Assembly: GCA_047632435.1 (NCBI GenBank)
Contig: JBLICU010000017.1
Coordinates: 1 to 49,740 of the forward strand
Source: JAMZMI01 sp047632435
Lineage (GTDB): Bacteria; Bacteroidota; Bacteroidia; Cytophagales; Cyclobacteriaceae
Reading direction: 5' to 3'
DNA length: 49,740 bases
Shown in pieces: positions 16,773 through 24,733 of the stretch (the stretch's first letter is position 1; every line of letters begins with the position of its first letter). Made by a program: the position numbers and the translations under genes. The notes below the pieces were generated by a model. It had not been told where the DNA came from. It saw nothing but the letters and a program-made list of their open reading frames with translations, and made no database searches.

Positions 16773-18130
16773 TGATACCTGTTTACGAAAACCTTGGTAA
16801 AAAAGAATTAAAGGAGATTCTCAAAAGACCGGCAATTGATCAAACCAAAATCAATAAGATTGTCAGACCAATTTTGGAAAAAGTCCAGCGCGGAGGAGAT
16901 GTTGCCTTGAAGAAGTTGGTGCTGGAATACGATCATGTAGCGTTGAATGATCTTTGGGTCTCTGAAAAAGAATTTACAACTGCGGACGAAAAAGTACCGG
17001 ATACTTTAAAAGAAGCCATTCAATTGGCCTACAACAATATTTACAAATTTCACGAAGCGCAAAAGCAGGCCGATCTGGTCATGGAAGTAATGCCTGGCGT
17101 TACATGCAGTCGGCGATCCGTTCCCATCCAAAAAGTTGGATTATATATCCCGGGAGGTACAGCACCTTTGTTTTCTACAGTTTTGATGTTGGGTATTCCA
17201 GCAAAAATTGCTGGTTGTAAACAAATCATCCTGGCATCACCAACTAATCGATTGGGTGAAATCAATCCGGTGGTACTTTATACGGCCAAATTAGTGGGTC
17301 TCGCCAAAGTACTGAAGGTAGGTGGCGCACAAGCGATAGCGGCCATGGCATTTGGAACAGAAACTGTCACTAAAGTACACAAGATCTTTGGTCCTGGCAA
17401 TCAATACGTGACAGCTGCCAAGCAGTTGGTTGCTCAGTCGCAAGTGGCCATAGATATGCCTGCCGGTCCCTCTGAAGTGATGGTGGTTGTAGACGAAACA
17501 TCTGAAGCCTCTTTTGCAGCGGCGGACTTGTTGTCTCAGGCTGAGCATGGTGCAGATAGTCAGGTGATTTTGATCTCAACTAGCCTTCAAAAAGCTAAAG
17601 AAGTAAACCTTGCTTTGGCCGAACAAATGACCTATTTGTCAAGAAAAGATCTGGCCACAAAGGCCTTGGAGAAAAGCTCAATTATCATTGAAAATGATGA
17701 AGAACGAATTCTCAGACTTATCAATAAATATGGTCCGGAACACCTGATTATCAGTACGAAAAATGCGGATGTTCTAGCCGCCCAGGTTCAAAATGCTGGT
17801 TCGATCTTTATAGGAAATTATACACCAGAATCTGCAGGGGATTATGCATCTGGCACCAATCACACCTTGCCTACCAATGGCTGGGCAAAATCATTCAGCG
17901 GTGTTTCATTGGATAGTTTTGTAAAGAAAATAACCTATCAAAAAATTACCGAAGAGGGGCTGTTGCATCTGGGACCAACTATCGAAAAAATGGCAGAGGC
18001 TGAAATGCTCGATGCACACAAAAATGCAGTTACAATAAGGCTAAAAAAATTACGTGAAGATGGTATCTCCGGAAAAACTAATAAGACAACACCTGAAGGG
18101 GATAAAGGCATACTCCTCGGCAAGGGATGA
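16772..18130 (+). CDS. hisD: Histidinol dehydrogenase with an atypical C-terminal tail
   Basis: A 452-residue HisD, the zinc enzyme that oxidises L-histidinol twice to histidine. Landmarks include VGLYIPGGTAPLFSTVLM, GGAQAIAAMAFGTE, KIFGPGNQYVTAAK, DMPAGPSEVMVV, LLSQAEHGADSQVIL, the GPEHLII metal region and ASGTNHTLPT. The ATG at 16772 overlaps the hisG stop; the frame is open further upstream inside hisG but that part is not HisD-like. The usual end is near NAVTIRLKKL; here about 25 extra polar residues (EDGISGKTNK onward) follow and lie inside the first 71 bases of hisC. A lost stop codon is the simplest explanation for the extension. Confidence 0.95.
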   Translation: MIPVYENLGKKELKEILKRPAIDQTKINKIVRPILEKVQRGGDVALKKLVLEYDHVALNDLWVSEKEFTTADEKVPDTLKEAIQLAYNNIYKFHEAQKQADLVMEVMPGVTCSRRSVPIQKVGLYIPGGTAPLFSTVLMLGIPAKIAGCKQIILASPTNRLGEINPVVLYTAKLVGLAKVLKVGGAQAIAAMAFGTETVTKVHKIFGPGNQYVTAAKQLVAQSQVAIDMPAGPSEVMVVVDETSEASFAAADLLSQAEHGADSQVILISTSLQKAKEVNLALAEQMTYLSRKDLATKALEKSSIIIENDEERILRLINKYGPEHLIISTKNADVLAAQVQNAGSIFIGNYTPESAGDYASGTNHTLPTNGWAKSFSGVSLDSFVKKITYQKITEEGLLHLGPTIEKMAEAEMLDAHKNAVTIRLKKLREDGISGKTNKTTPEGDKGILLGKG

Positions 18131-19106
18131 GTATACAGGTAGTATTGGTGTTTTTTTAGATGCCAATGAAAATGCCTTAGGATCAGCTACTTCCAACTTA
18201 TACAACAGATATCCAGATCCACATCATGTGGCACTCAAGGCAAAATGGAGTGAATTAAAAGGTGTTAACCCAAAGCAAATATTTTTTGGAAACGGGAGTG
18301 ACGAACCGATCGATTTGCTGTTAAGAATGTTTTGTGAGCCAGGTCAAGATCACATCATCACCATGCCTCCAACCTACGGCATGTATGCAGTTTCTGCAGA
18401 TGTAAATGCAGTTGATAACAGTCAGATACCATTGACTCCTGCTTTCGATATTGATCTTGAAAAAGTAAAAGCTAGCTGGTCTGAGAAGAGCAAAATCATT
18501 TTCATTTGTTCACCTAATAATCCCTCTGGCAATCTTTTGTCGCGATCATCTATCGAAGCGATTTTGAAAGGATTCCCCGGTATGGTTGTCATTGACGAAG
18601 CGTACGTAGATTTCTCAGCAGAAAAAAGCTGGGTAAGTCGCCTCCATGAATTCCCGAATTTGGTGGTACTGCAAACTTTAAGCAAGGCTTGGGGTATGGC
18701 AGGAATACGTGTAGGAGTGGCCATGGCCAATGAATATGTGATCAGTATGCTGGATAAAATCAAGCCACCTTACAACCTTAGTCTACCGAATCAGCAGCTT
18801 GCTCTCGAGGCATTGACCAATGAACCCAAAAAAACTGGTTATGTAACAGAACTTCTCGGGGAAAGAAAAAGGTTATCCGATGAATTGGCAAAACTGTCAA
18901 TGGTCATTAAAATAATACCAAGTGATGCTAACTTTTTATTAGTCCAATTCGAGAGAGCCAAAGAATTGTTTGATTATCTCATTCAAAACACATTGATTGT
19001 TCGATACAGAGGTACACAGTTGCATTGCGACGGATGTTTGCGTATTACGGTTGGTACTGCGACAGAGAACAATGAACTGATTCGGCTTTTGAAAGATTTC
19101 AGGTAA
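18060..19106 (+). CDS. hisC: Histidinol-phosphate aminotransferase
   Basis: A 348-residue fold-I PLP aminotransferase converting imidazole acetol phosphate and glutamate to histidinol phosphate. FLDANENALG at the N-terminus, GNGSDEPIDLL, CSPNNPSGN, VIDEAYVDF, the PLP-lysine motif LSKAWGMAGIRVG and the C-terminal RYRG with LRITVGT are present. I choose the ATG at 18060 (MVSPEKLIRQHLKGI); a GTG two codons earlier is possible. Either way it begins 71-77 bases inside hisD in another frame. It ends the hisG-hisD-hisC transcript and is followed by a terminator; hisB is found about 1.9 kb further on. Confidence 0.95.
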   Translation: MVSPEKLIRQHLKGIKAYSSARDEYTGSIGVFLDANENALGSATSNLYNRYPDPHHVALKAKWSELKGVNPKQIFFGNGSDEPIDLLLRMFCEPGQDHIITMPPTYGMYAVSADVNAVDNSQIPLTPAFDIDLEKVKASWSEKSKIIFICSPNNPSGNLLSRSSIEAILKGFPGMVVIDEAYVDFSAEKSWVSRLHEFPNLVVLQTLSKAWGMAGIRVGVAMANEYVISMLDKIKPPYNLSLPNQQLALEALTNEPKKTGYVTELLGERKRLSDELAKLSMVIKIIPSDANFLLVQFERAKELFDYLIQNTLIVRYRGTQLHCDGCLRITVGTATENNELIRLLKDFR

Positions 19107-19135
19107 AGAAATCAGCAAAATCTAATGACAGAAAG

Positions 19136-19180
19136 TAGAAGTGAAAGCACCATTTAGAGGTATTTCACTTCTATTTTTTA
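19136..19180 (+). terminator. Terminator after hisC
   Basis: An 11-base perfect stem, TAGAAGTGAAA at 19136-19146 with TTTCACTTCTA at 19163-19173, a 16-base loop and a run of six T after it. On the other strand the stem is not followed by a strong U-run, so it mainly ends hisGDC. It shows that the K+ channel and hisB are not read from the hisG promoter. Confidence 0.8.
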
Positions 19181-19190
19181 TAGGAATGGA

Positions 19191-19514
19191 TTAAACCAAT
19201 ACTTCACTAATCTGAATAACCGGCTCAATATTGGTAAAATTCGGTAAGTCCGCCATGATTGTTTCAGCATTTGGGCCAAAGGCATTACTAAAATCTTCCA
19301 TTGTATCAAAATACATATTGCCCATTACCGCAAAGGCTGCAGGGGATCCAGGTGCAGCACTACCGAGTCCTTTTTCTACTGTCGCACCTTTTAAGCTGTC
19401 TCCCAATAATCCACTTACCATCGGCAAGTGTTTGTCGCAGTAATAGTCAACGTCAAGATTTTTATCTGCACCATTTGGATACATTACACTTACTTTAATC
19501 ATTCCTTTTTTCAT
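19191..19514 (-). CDS. EthD-family small protein
   Basis: A 107-residue protein of the EthD / dimeric alpha-beta-barrel type: MIKVSVMYPNGADKNLDVDYY, then DKHLPMVSGLLGD, a central glycine-rich stretch ending in PAAFAVMGNMYFDTMEDF, and a terminal PVIQISEVL strand. Family members are small dimeric barrels found near degradative or redox genes; a specific reaction is not known for this type. It faces hisC across the terminator, has no close partner on its own strand, and starts with ATG at 19514 (an alternative Met is four codons in). It interrupts the histidine genes. Confidence 0.85.
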   Translation of the reverse strand: MKKGMIKVSVMYPNGADKNLDVDYYCDKHLPMVSGLLGDSLKGATVEKGLGSAAPGSPAAFAVMGNMYFDTMEDFSNAFGPNAETIMADLPNFTNIEPVIQISEVLV

Positions 19515-19899
19515 AATAATATCGAATTAGGCGTTTAAAATAATATTGCTACAAGCTTTATTTCTTGAATATTGATCGACCCATTTGGCTAATTTATTTT
19601 GAAAGATTGGCAGGTATGCCCGTCCAAGGTATACATTATGAAGTTGTAATCCTTAGTATAGGGAAATTGCTTCTGACAGATGGTCTTTGTTTAATCCGAT
19701 CGATTATTTGAACCACATAGATTTGCGGTGCATGCCTAATTAAAGGATCAATAATTGATTCTTTGGTTTTTGAAATTTATTAATTCAAAAAAGAAGCAAC
19801 CGTCAAATTGTGAACTAAAAATTCTCTAATTTTCCCGAAAGCCCAGCAAAGTAATCCCTAAATGTGCATTATAACATCTGGCTTTAACAAACCATCAGC
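19515..19899. other. Intergenic region with a possible gene remnant
   Basis: A 385-base gap between the divergent EthD-like and K+ channel genes. On the minus strand, a frame ending at the TAA near 19527 reads YLGRAYLPIFQNKLAKWVDQ, which looks protein-like, but it has an in-frame stop only about 12 codons earlier and no start. It may be a decayed C-terminus; I cannot name a family. On the plus strand TAGATTTG at 19718-19725 matches the -7 box TAnnTTTG, with no -33 partner at a suitable distance. Nothing else is supported. Confidence 0.35.
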
Positions 19900-20829
19900 A
19901 TGAACAAACAATTGAGTAGCCTGATTACAGCTGGAAGCTTTTTCATCTTCAGTTTGTGTGTCGGTCTTTCAGGTTTTATATTGATTGAAGACCTCAGTTT
20001 TGTAAATGCACTTTACATGACTATCATCACTGTTGGGACGGTTGGTTTCACGGAAGTGAAGGAACTCAGTTCAGCTGGTAGGGTATTCACATCAATCTAT
20101 ATTCTTATGAATTTGGGATTGTTTGCCTATGTAGTGTCTGTGGTATCAAGCTATTTTTTTGAAGGAAAATTAAAAAACATTTTTAACAATTATCGATCAG
20201 GTATGGAAATCAGTAAACTGAAAAATCATGTGATTGTCTGCGGTTTTGGCCGAAACGGGAGTCGCGCTTGTGAGGAATTGCTAAAGAGCGGAAAGGAATT
20301 TGTGATAATCGAAATGGACGATGAAATGTCAAACATAATTCCCGAACCGATGAAATGGTTTATTGGAGATGCAACAATAGATGAAAACCTGAGGATAGTA
20401 GGAATAGAAAAAGCAAACACAATAATCATCACCACTCCATCTGATGCAGCCAATGTATTCATTACCCTCACGGCTCGGCATCTAAACGATAAAATAAAAA
20501 TAATTGCGAGGGCATCTAATAAGGATACCGATCAGAAGCTATATCGAGCGGGAGCGAATCATGTGATTAGCCCTGATATGCTCGGCGGAATGTTCATGGC
20601 ACAATTGGTGACAAAACCAATTGTAATTGAATTTTTGGATTTACTTAATGGGGTCTCGGGTACCAGTTACCATTTGGAAGAAGTGGGATATAAAAATTTG
20701 AAACACGAATACCAAGATAAGACACTAATGGAATTGAATATTTCAGCCAAGACTGGTGTTATCGTTTTGGGGGTGAAAGACAATATCAAAGGACTGATAC
20801 CTGTGCCATCTTTAGATACTTTCATTTGA
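19900..20829 (+). CDS. Two-helix potassium channel with cytosolic RCK (TrkA) domains
   Basis: A 309-residue MthK/Kch-like channel. Helix 1 is about residues 9-29, a pore loop carries the filter TVGTVGFTE (44-52), and helix 2 is about 63-88. Next is an RCK-N Rossmann domain (VIVCGFGRNGSRACEELL, GxGxxG) with WFIGDATID, and an RCK-C domain after about residue 225. The filter ends TVGF rather than TVGYG, a variant seen in some prokaryotic K+ channels, so selectivity may be relaxed. A regulated K+ efflux pore in the inner membrane is likely. It lies between hisC and hisB with no functional link visible. Confidence 0.93.
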   Translation: MNKQLSSLITAGSFFIFSLCVGLSGFILIEDLSFVNALYMTIITVGTVGFTEVKELSSAGRVFTSIYILMNLGLFAYVVSVVSSYFFEGKLKNIFNNYRSGMEISKLKNHVIVCGFGRNGSRACEELLKSGKEFVIIEMDDEMSNIIPEPMKWFIGDATIDENLRIVGIEKANTIIITTPSDAANVFITLTARHLNDKIKIIARASNKDTDQKLYRAGANHVISPDMLGGMFMAQLVTKPIVIEFLDLLNGVSGTSYHLEEVGYKNLKHEYQDKTLMELNISAKTGVIVLGVKDNIKGLIPVPSLDTFI

Positions 20830-21008
20830 GAGGATGATTATTTGATTTTACTTGGTTCAGATAGTAAACTAAAGGCGTTTGTAAAAGAGTATACCATTTT
20901 GAATTACAACGAATTGTGAATAATGTCTTAGGAGATCACTGCTAATTTGTAAGAACATCCTAGCCATTAAATATTCCTTCCTTTACTTTGCGTTAAAATT
21001 CGCAATCC

Positions 21009-22103
21009 ATGAGACCAGTCCTATTTATAGACCGTGATGGCACCATCAACCACGAAACAGCTGATGAGCAGATTGACAGCATCGATAAGATAAGCTACCT
21101 CACCGATGTGTTTTTCTACCTCAAAAAAATACAGGCCGAGTCCAACTTTGTGCTTGCTATGGTCACAAATCAGGATGGGCTAGGCACAGCTTCTTTTCCG
21201 GAAGATACTTTTTGGCCGGTGCATAATCTCATTATGCGAACACTGGAAAGTCAAGGAATTGTATTTGACACGATCCACATCGACGAGCATTTCCCCGCTG
21301 ATAATCACCCCAATAGAAAACCAGGAATTGGCATGCTGACCGAATACATGAACGGGGCATTTGATCTGAAGAACTCCTATGTGATTGGTGATAGAGTAAC
21401 GGATGTGCAACTTGCAGAGAATTTGGGATGTAAGGCCATTCACCTATCATCGGAAGCTAAAACTTCTGCAGAGCTCACAACAGAGAGCTGGAAGGAAATC
21501 TATGAACACCTGATATTCAAGCCAAGAAAAGCTTCAGTCATTAGAAAAACCAAAGAGACCGATATTAAGATCAATCTTAATCTGGATGGTTCAGGCCAAA
21601 CAAGTATTGAGACCGGTTTGGGATTTTTTGATCACATGCTGGACCAGCTTGGCAAACATGGTGGTATTGACTTGGAGATTAAAGTTAATGGCGACCTACA
21701 TATAGATGAACACCATACCATTGAAGACACGGCATTGGCACTTGGTGAGGCTTTTAAGGTCGCTTTGGGCAATAAAAAAGGAATTAGCAGATATGGTTTT
21801 TTGCTACCAATGGATGATGTGCTGGCTCAGGTGGCCATTGATTTTGGTGGAAGGCCATGGTGTGTTTGGGAAACAGAGTTCAAAAGAGAAAAGATAGGAG
21901 AGATGCCCACTGAGATGTTTTTTCATTTTTTCAAATCATTTTCAGATACATCCCTTTCCAATCTGAATATCAAAGCAGAGGGCGATAATGAACATCACAA
22001 AATAGAAGGGATTTTCAAAGCTTGGGCAAAAGCAATCAAAATGGCAATCAAAAGAAATCCTGATGAAATGGGCTCTTTGCCAAGTACGAAGGGAGCGCTC
22101 TAA
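21009..22103 (+). CDS. hisB: Bifunctional histidinol-phosphatase / imidazoleglycerol-phosphate dehydratase
   Basis: A 364-residue fusion. The N-terminal HAD phosphatase (about 1-165) has the nucleophile motif FIDRDGT, a VTNQDGLG block and GDRVTDVQLAENLG. The C-terminal dehydratase (about 170-364) has the metal-binding repeats DEHHTIEDTALALGEA and DNEHHKIEGIFKAWAKA, with GLGFFDHMLDQLGKHGG. It thus catalyses steps 6 and 8 of histidine synthesis, as in enteric bacteria and Bacteroidota. It has its own 179-base upstream gap without a visible His leader. The stop codon is part of the terminator hairpin. hisH, hisA, hisF and hisI are not in the window. Confidence 0.97.
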   Translation: MRPVLFIDRDGTINHETADEQIDSIDKISYLTDVFFYLKKIQAESNFVLAMVTNQDGLGTASFPEDTFWPVHNLIMRTLESQGIVFDTIHIDEHFPADNHPNRKPGIGMLTEYMNGAFDLKNSYVIGDRVTDVQLAENLGCKAIHLSSEAKTSAELTTESWKEIYEHLIFKPRKASVIRKTKETDIKINLNLDGSGQTSIETGLGFFDHMLDQLGKHGGIDLEIKVNGDLHIDEHHTIEDTALALGEAFKVALGNKKGISRYGFLLPMDDVLAQVAIDFGGRPWCVWETEFKREKIGEMPTEMFFHFFKSFSDTSLSNLNIKAEGDNEHHKIEGIFKAWAKAIKMAIKRNPDEMGSLPSTKGAL

Positions 22104-22138
22104 ACAGAGAGGCCGACTAAAGTCGGCCTCTCTGTTTA
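22101..22138 (+). terminator. Perfect 18-bp hairpin containing the hisB stop codon
   Basis: Bases 22101-22118 (TAAACAGAGAGGCCGACT) pair without mismatch with 22121-22138, leaving a two-base AA spacer. The hisB TAA is the first three bases of the stem. The downstream arm ends in GTTTA, giving only a short U-tract. The symmetry means it can act in both directions, and it lies exactly between hisB and the truncated sigma factor fragment. Confidence 0.85.
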
Positions 22139-22142
22139 ACTC

Positions 22143-22232
22143 TCATCTATTCGCCAGATAGTTCCTTAGCTGTGGGGCGTGCTCCCGATAGAGTTGATTG
22201 AAAACTACTTCCTCACATACTGATTTGGACAT
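22143..22232 (-). pseudogene. N-terminal remnant of an ECF-type RNA polymerase sigma factor
   Basis: An ATG at 22232 opens 29 codons ending at a TGA at 22143-22145. The peptide includes FNQLYREHAPQLRNYL, which closely matches the start of region 2 in Bacteroidota ECF sigma factors, where the same pattern continues to a YYK-type segment. Here it stops after RNYLANR, five bases from the hisB hairpin, and nothing further of the gene exists on that strand because hisB coding begins. Upstream, TATATTTG on the minus strand matches TAnnTTTG, so the promoter side appears to be kept. I read this as a sigma gene truncated by a rearrangement. A functional mini-protein is unlikely. Confidence 0.55.
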
Positions 22233-22359
22233 TGGCCATAGACTGGTTAATTACAAATATAATAGTCATCAGCTATATGATAGGGATCATTTACGTCTAA
22301 CCATCTTGAATAACCTATAAATTGAATAAATGCTTAAAAATGGATGAATCAAACAGGTC

Positions 22360-23292
22360 TTAATTTTTTGCACTTAGAGCTCTTCCCCGGTTGAGATTGA
22401 CCAAAACTGCACTTGAGAGAATGATGATCATTCCGATCACTTGATTTCCTGAAATAAGCTCGTCGGCTATGAGCCAACCTACAAAAACAGCGATAATCGG
22501 ATTGATGTATGCATAAGTACTCACGATGGCAGAAGGAACTTCCTTAAGTAGCCAGGTATAGGCCACAAAAGCGATAATAGACCCTGCCAATGAAAGATAA
22601 AGCACCGATGACCATGCGCTGATTGAAATACTGTCCCAATCGAAATTTTTAGTTTCACCCAAAAAAGTGCTGATTGCCAGGCATACAATGGAAGCAAGAA
22701 CTAGCTGCCATCCGAGGTTAGAATACATAGTTCCAGGCGATGGATTGGATCTATAATAGAGCGTACCAATAACCCAACATACTCCACCGACAAGAACTGC
22801 AATGGTGGCCATTAATTGCAGTTTCATGTTTTCGACAGGAATTGGTGCATTGAGCTTGTCTCTAAAAAGTACCATTATACCGATGAATCCAAGTACCAAC
22901 CCAATAATGATGAGTGGATTGCCAAAATAGAGCTTCCAATGGCGCCTATCCATGACCACAAACCAAAGAGGCAGTGTGGCTATCAATATGGAAGCATAAC
23001 CTGAAGTAATGTATTGCTCAGACCAAATAAGAAGCCCTTGGCCACCAACCAAAATGATTGAGCCCACAATGAAATTATTAAGGATGGTTCTTCCCGTGGG
23101 AAATTTTTCACCTTTTATTATCACATAGACGACCATGATTAAACCTGCGCTGGCAAATCGAATAAATGCCAACATGAAAGGAGGTATTTCACTTACGCCT
23201 ATTGCTATGGCAAGGTAAGTTGTGCCCCAAATTAAATAGATGGCCAGAAAGCTGAGTATAACTAAAAATCTGTGTGAGTAATTTTTACTCAT
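22360..23292 (-). CDS. EamA/DMT-family transporter
   Basis: A 310-residue inner membrane protein with ten predicted helices arranged as two EamA repeats (about 10-145 and 160-300). Typical stretches are YLIWGTTYLAIAIGV near the N-terminus, PPFMLAFIRF, and in the second half SAIVSTYAYINPIIAVFVGW. Such transporters export amino acids, metabolites or drugs. It is the last gene of the marR-GNAT-YgjV-EamA operon, its start overlapping the preceding stop by eight bases. Regulation by the MarR protein at the operators near 24490-24530 is likely; the substrate is unknown. Confidence 0.92.
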   Translation of the reverse strand: MSKNYSHRFLVILSFLAIYLIWGTTYLAIAIGVSEIPPFMLAFIRFASAGLIMVVYVIIKGEKFPTGRTILNNFIVGSIILVGGQGLLIWSEQYITSGYASILIATLPLWFVVMDRRHWKLYFGNPLIIIGLVLGFIGIMVLFRDKLNAPIPVENMKLQLMATIAVLVGGVCWVIGTLYYRSNPSPGTMYSNLGWQLVLASIVCLAISTFLGETKNFDWDSISISAWSSVLYLSLAGSIIAFVAYTWLLKEVPSAIVSTYAYINPIIAVFVGWLIADELISGNQVIGMIIILSSAVLVNLNRGRALSAKN

Positions 23293-23509
23293 GTGGTTTG
23301 GGTTTTGTAAGTAATTGATGAATATGAAAGGTGTGAATCAAAATGAAAACTACTCCAGCTAATATGACAGGATTTGCTTCAATAAAAAATCCATAGATCA
23401 GGTATGCAAAAGCTGATAGGCCATGAATAAACCTAAGCAAGAAAATGCGTTTCATGCTCATTGCCAAAATGCCTAATCCTAATGCAAAATAACCAATGAA
23501 CTCAGTCAT
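23285..23509 (-). CDS. Small YgjV-like inner membrane protein
   Basis: A 74-residue protein with two or three hydrophobic helices: FIGYFALGLGILAMSM, then LLRFIHGLSAFAYLIYGFFI and PVILAGVVFILIHTFHI. The layout, including the Gly-Tyr start and the short inter-helix loop, resembles the YgjV-type membrane family. Start ATG at 23509 overlaps the GNAT stop (ATGA); an upstream in-frame TTG is rejected because it would extend the protein into GNAT coding sequence. Co-translation with the GNAT and EamA genes suggests a role in the same exporter module, but no function is known. Confidence 0.75.
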   Translation of the reverse strand: MTEFIGYFALGLGILAMSMKRIFLLRFIHGLSAFAYLIYGFFIEANPVILAGVVFILIHTFHIHQLLTKPKPHE

Positions 23510-23991
23510 AATTTCAGGCTCATTCTTATGTCGCATCTGGCATACGGTGAGCAAGCAGACAATGGGGCAGCTTTGAAACCAGAAGTAATATAAAGGTTGA
23601 TGGCTGCTGTCAATTTGGTGTTTGACTCTAAAACAAGTTGCTTTTTACCTGCTTCACGTGCTTTTTCGATACTGTAAAGCATCAATCTTTTCCCTATTTT
23701 CAATCCATGGTATTTGGGAGAAACACCCATTTTTGCCAATTCAAAGGTGTCATCATCCTCTGCGATCAACGCCGCAGTTCCGACTATTTCGTCATTGTAT
23801 TTGGCGAAGAAAATTTGTTCACCTGCTTTGATAATGTACTCATAGGGAGCGTCTAACATTTCTCGGTCATGTGGTTCTACTTCGAAATATTGCTCTAACC
23901 ATTCATAGTTCAATCGGGCAAAATCTTTCGCATATCTTTTGTCAAAATCAATGATTTCAACAGTCAATTCAGGTTGTGCTACGCTACTCAT
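23506..23991 (-). CDS. GNAT-family N-acetyltransferase
   Basis: A 161-residue acetyltransferase. The GNAT core runs from about residue 60 to 145: VGTAALIAEDDDTFELAKMGVSP gives beta-4, then the acetyl-CoA loop reads HGLKIGKRLM (Q/RxxGxG/A-like), followed by AREAGKKQLVLESNTKLTAAINLYITSGF. It follows marR directly: marR ends in TGA and is followed by GTG then ATG. I choose the ATG at 23991. It probably acetylates a small molecule. In Bacteroidota many MarR-GNAT pairs are linked, and here the pair heads an efflux operon, which suggests detoxification. Confidence 0.9.
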   Translation of the reverse strand: MSSVAQPELTVEIIDFDKRYAKDFARLNYEWLEQYFEVEPHDREMLDAPYEYIIKAGEQIFFAKYNDEIVGTAALIAEDDDTFELAKMGVSPKYHGLKIGKRLMLYSIEKAREAGKKQLVLESNTKLTAAINLYITSGFKAAPLSACSPYARCDIRMSLKL

Positions 23992-23994
23992 CAC

Positions 23995-24474
23995 TCAATT
24001 ATTTAATTCATTTAATGTTCTTTCTTTAAATCCTTTTTCGCCGAAACGCTCCTCCAGAGTGATGAGCATTTGCATGGCATTAGTATCTTTCAGTGCTTTT
24101 ATTACACCTTTTTCTCCTGCCTCCCAGATACGCTCAAATTCTGGCAACTTATCAAATGCCTTTTCTGTAAGATTCAGCACTCGCCGGCGATTATCGACTT
24201 GGCATGGTGTAGAATAGAGATATCCTGCTTTCATCATTTTATTTGTAATTGAAATCACAGAAGGATGCGCCATTCGGATAGCATCTGCTATTTCGGTCAC
24301 TGACATTTCTCCCTGGCGCTTGATCAGCCGAAATACTACGTACCAGTTTGGTTCAATATCAATACCAAGTTCTTTATATAGTTTTCGGCCGTCATGAATA
24401 AGTGCATCGCTGAGCCGTTTTAAGCGCATCGTGAAACCTAAACAACCGAGTTCTACTGCGAAATCTTTCATCAT
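23995..24474 (-). CDS. MarR-family transcriptional regulator
   Basis: A 159-residue winged-helix regulator. The N-terminal helix leads to LYKELGIDIEPNWYVVFRLI; the DNA-binding region is MSVTEIADAIRMAHPSVISITNKMMKAGYL, and the wing contains DNRRRVLNLTEKA. MarR repressors usually control themselves and a linked efflux or enzyme gene by binding palindromes over the promoter. Two such palindromes lie directly upstream (24485-24500 and 24512-24537), so autoregulation is well supported. Start is ATG at 24474, with another ATG one codon in. Downstream genes: GNAT, YgjV-like, EamA. Confidence 0.93.
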   Translation of the reverse strand: MMKDFAVELGCLGFTMRLKRLSDALIHDGRKLYKELGIDIEPNWYVVFRLIKRQGEMSVTEIADAIRMAHPSVISITNKMMKAGYLYSTPCQVDNRRRVLNLTEKAFDKLPEFERIWEAGEKGVIKALKDTNAMQMLITLEERFGEKGFKERTLNELNN

Positions 24475-24484
24475 ATTTGAATAA

Positions 24485-24500
24485 ATGTAGTTGACTACAT
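24485..24500. promoter_or_regulatory. MarR operator 1 (ATGTAGT-tg-ACTACAT)
   Basis: Perfect seven-base half-sites with a two-base centre, 11 bases upstream of the marR ATG. It shares its half-site with operator 2. Binding here would block the marR ribosome or RNA polymerase path. Confidence 0.75.
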
Positions 24501-24511
24501 AAAAGTAAAAT

Positions 24512-24537
24512 TATTTATGTAGTTAACTACATAAATA
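24512..24537. promoter_or_regulatory. MarR operator 2, 26-base perfect palindrome
   Basis: The core ATGTAGTT / AACTACAT is symmetrical and the perfect symmetry extends to 26 bases. Its centre is 32 bases from that of operator 1, close to three helical turns, so two dimers would sit on the same face. It lies between marR and the divergent mini-gene and could repress both directions. Confidence 0.8.
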
Positions 24538-24733
24538 GTAAATTTTATTTTTCATTGAGAAATAGTGGAAAGCATTTTATCAATATTAATTCAAGATGGA
24601 ATTCGGAGTTTGGAACGCTCATATTTACTTGATTCGATTTTTGATTTTTAATACAATGAACGGTCCATAGCTGACTTTGATCATAGGTGGTTGATGTTCA
24701 TTTGAGTAAATTATATCCATAAATGATAATTAG

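Noticed and set aside
19530..19640. Protein-like minus-strand stretch in the EthD/K+ channel gap
   Set aside because: Bounded by an in-frame stop, no start, no recognisable family; kept only as a note in the gap entry.
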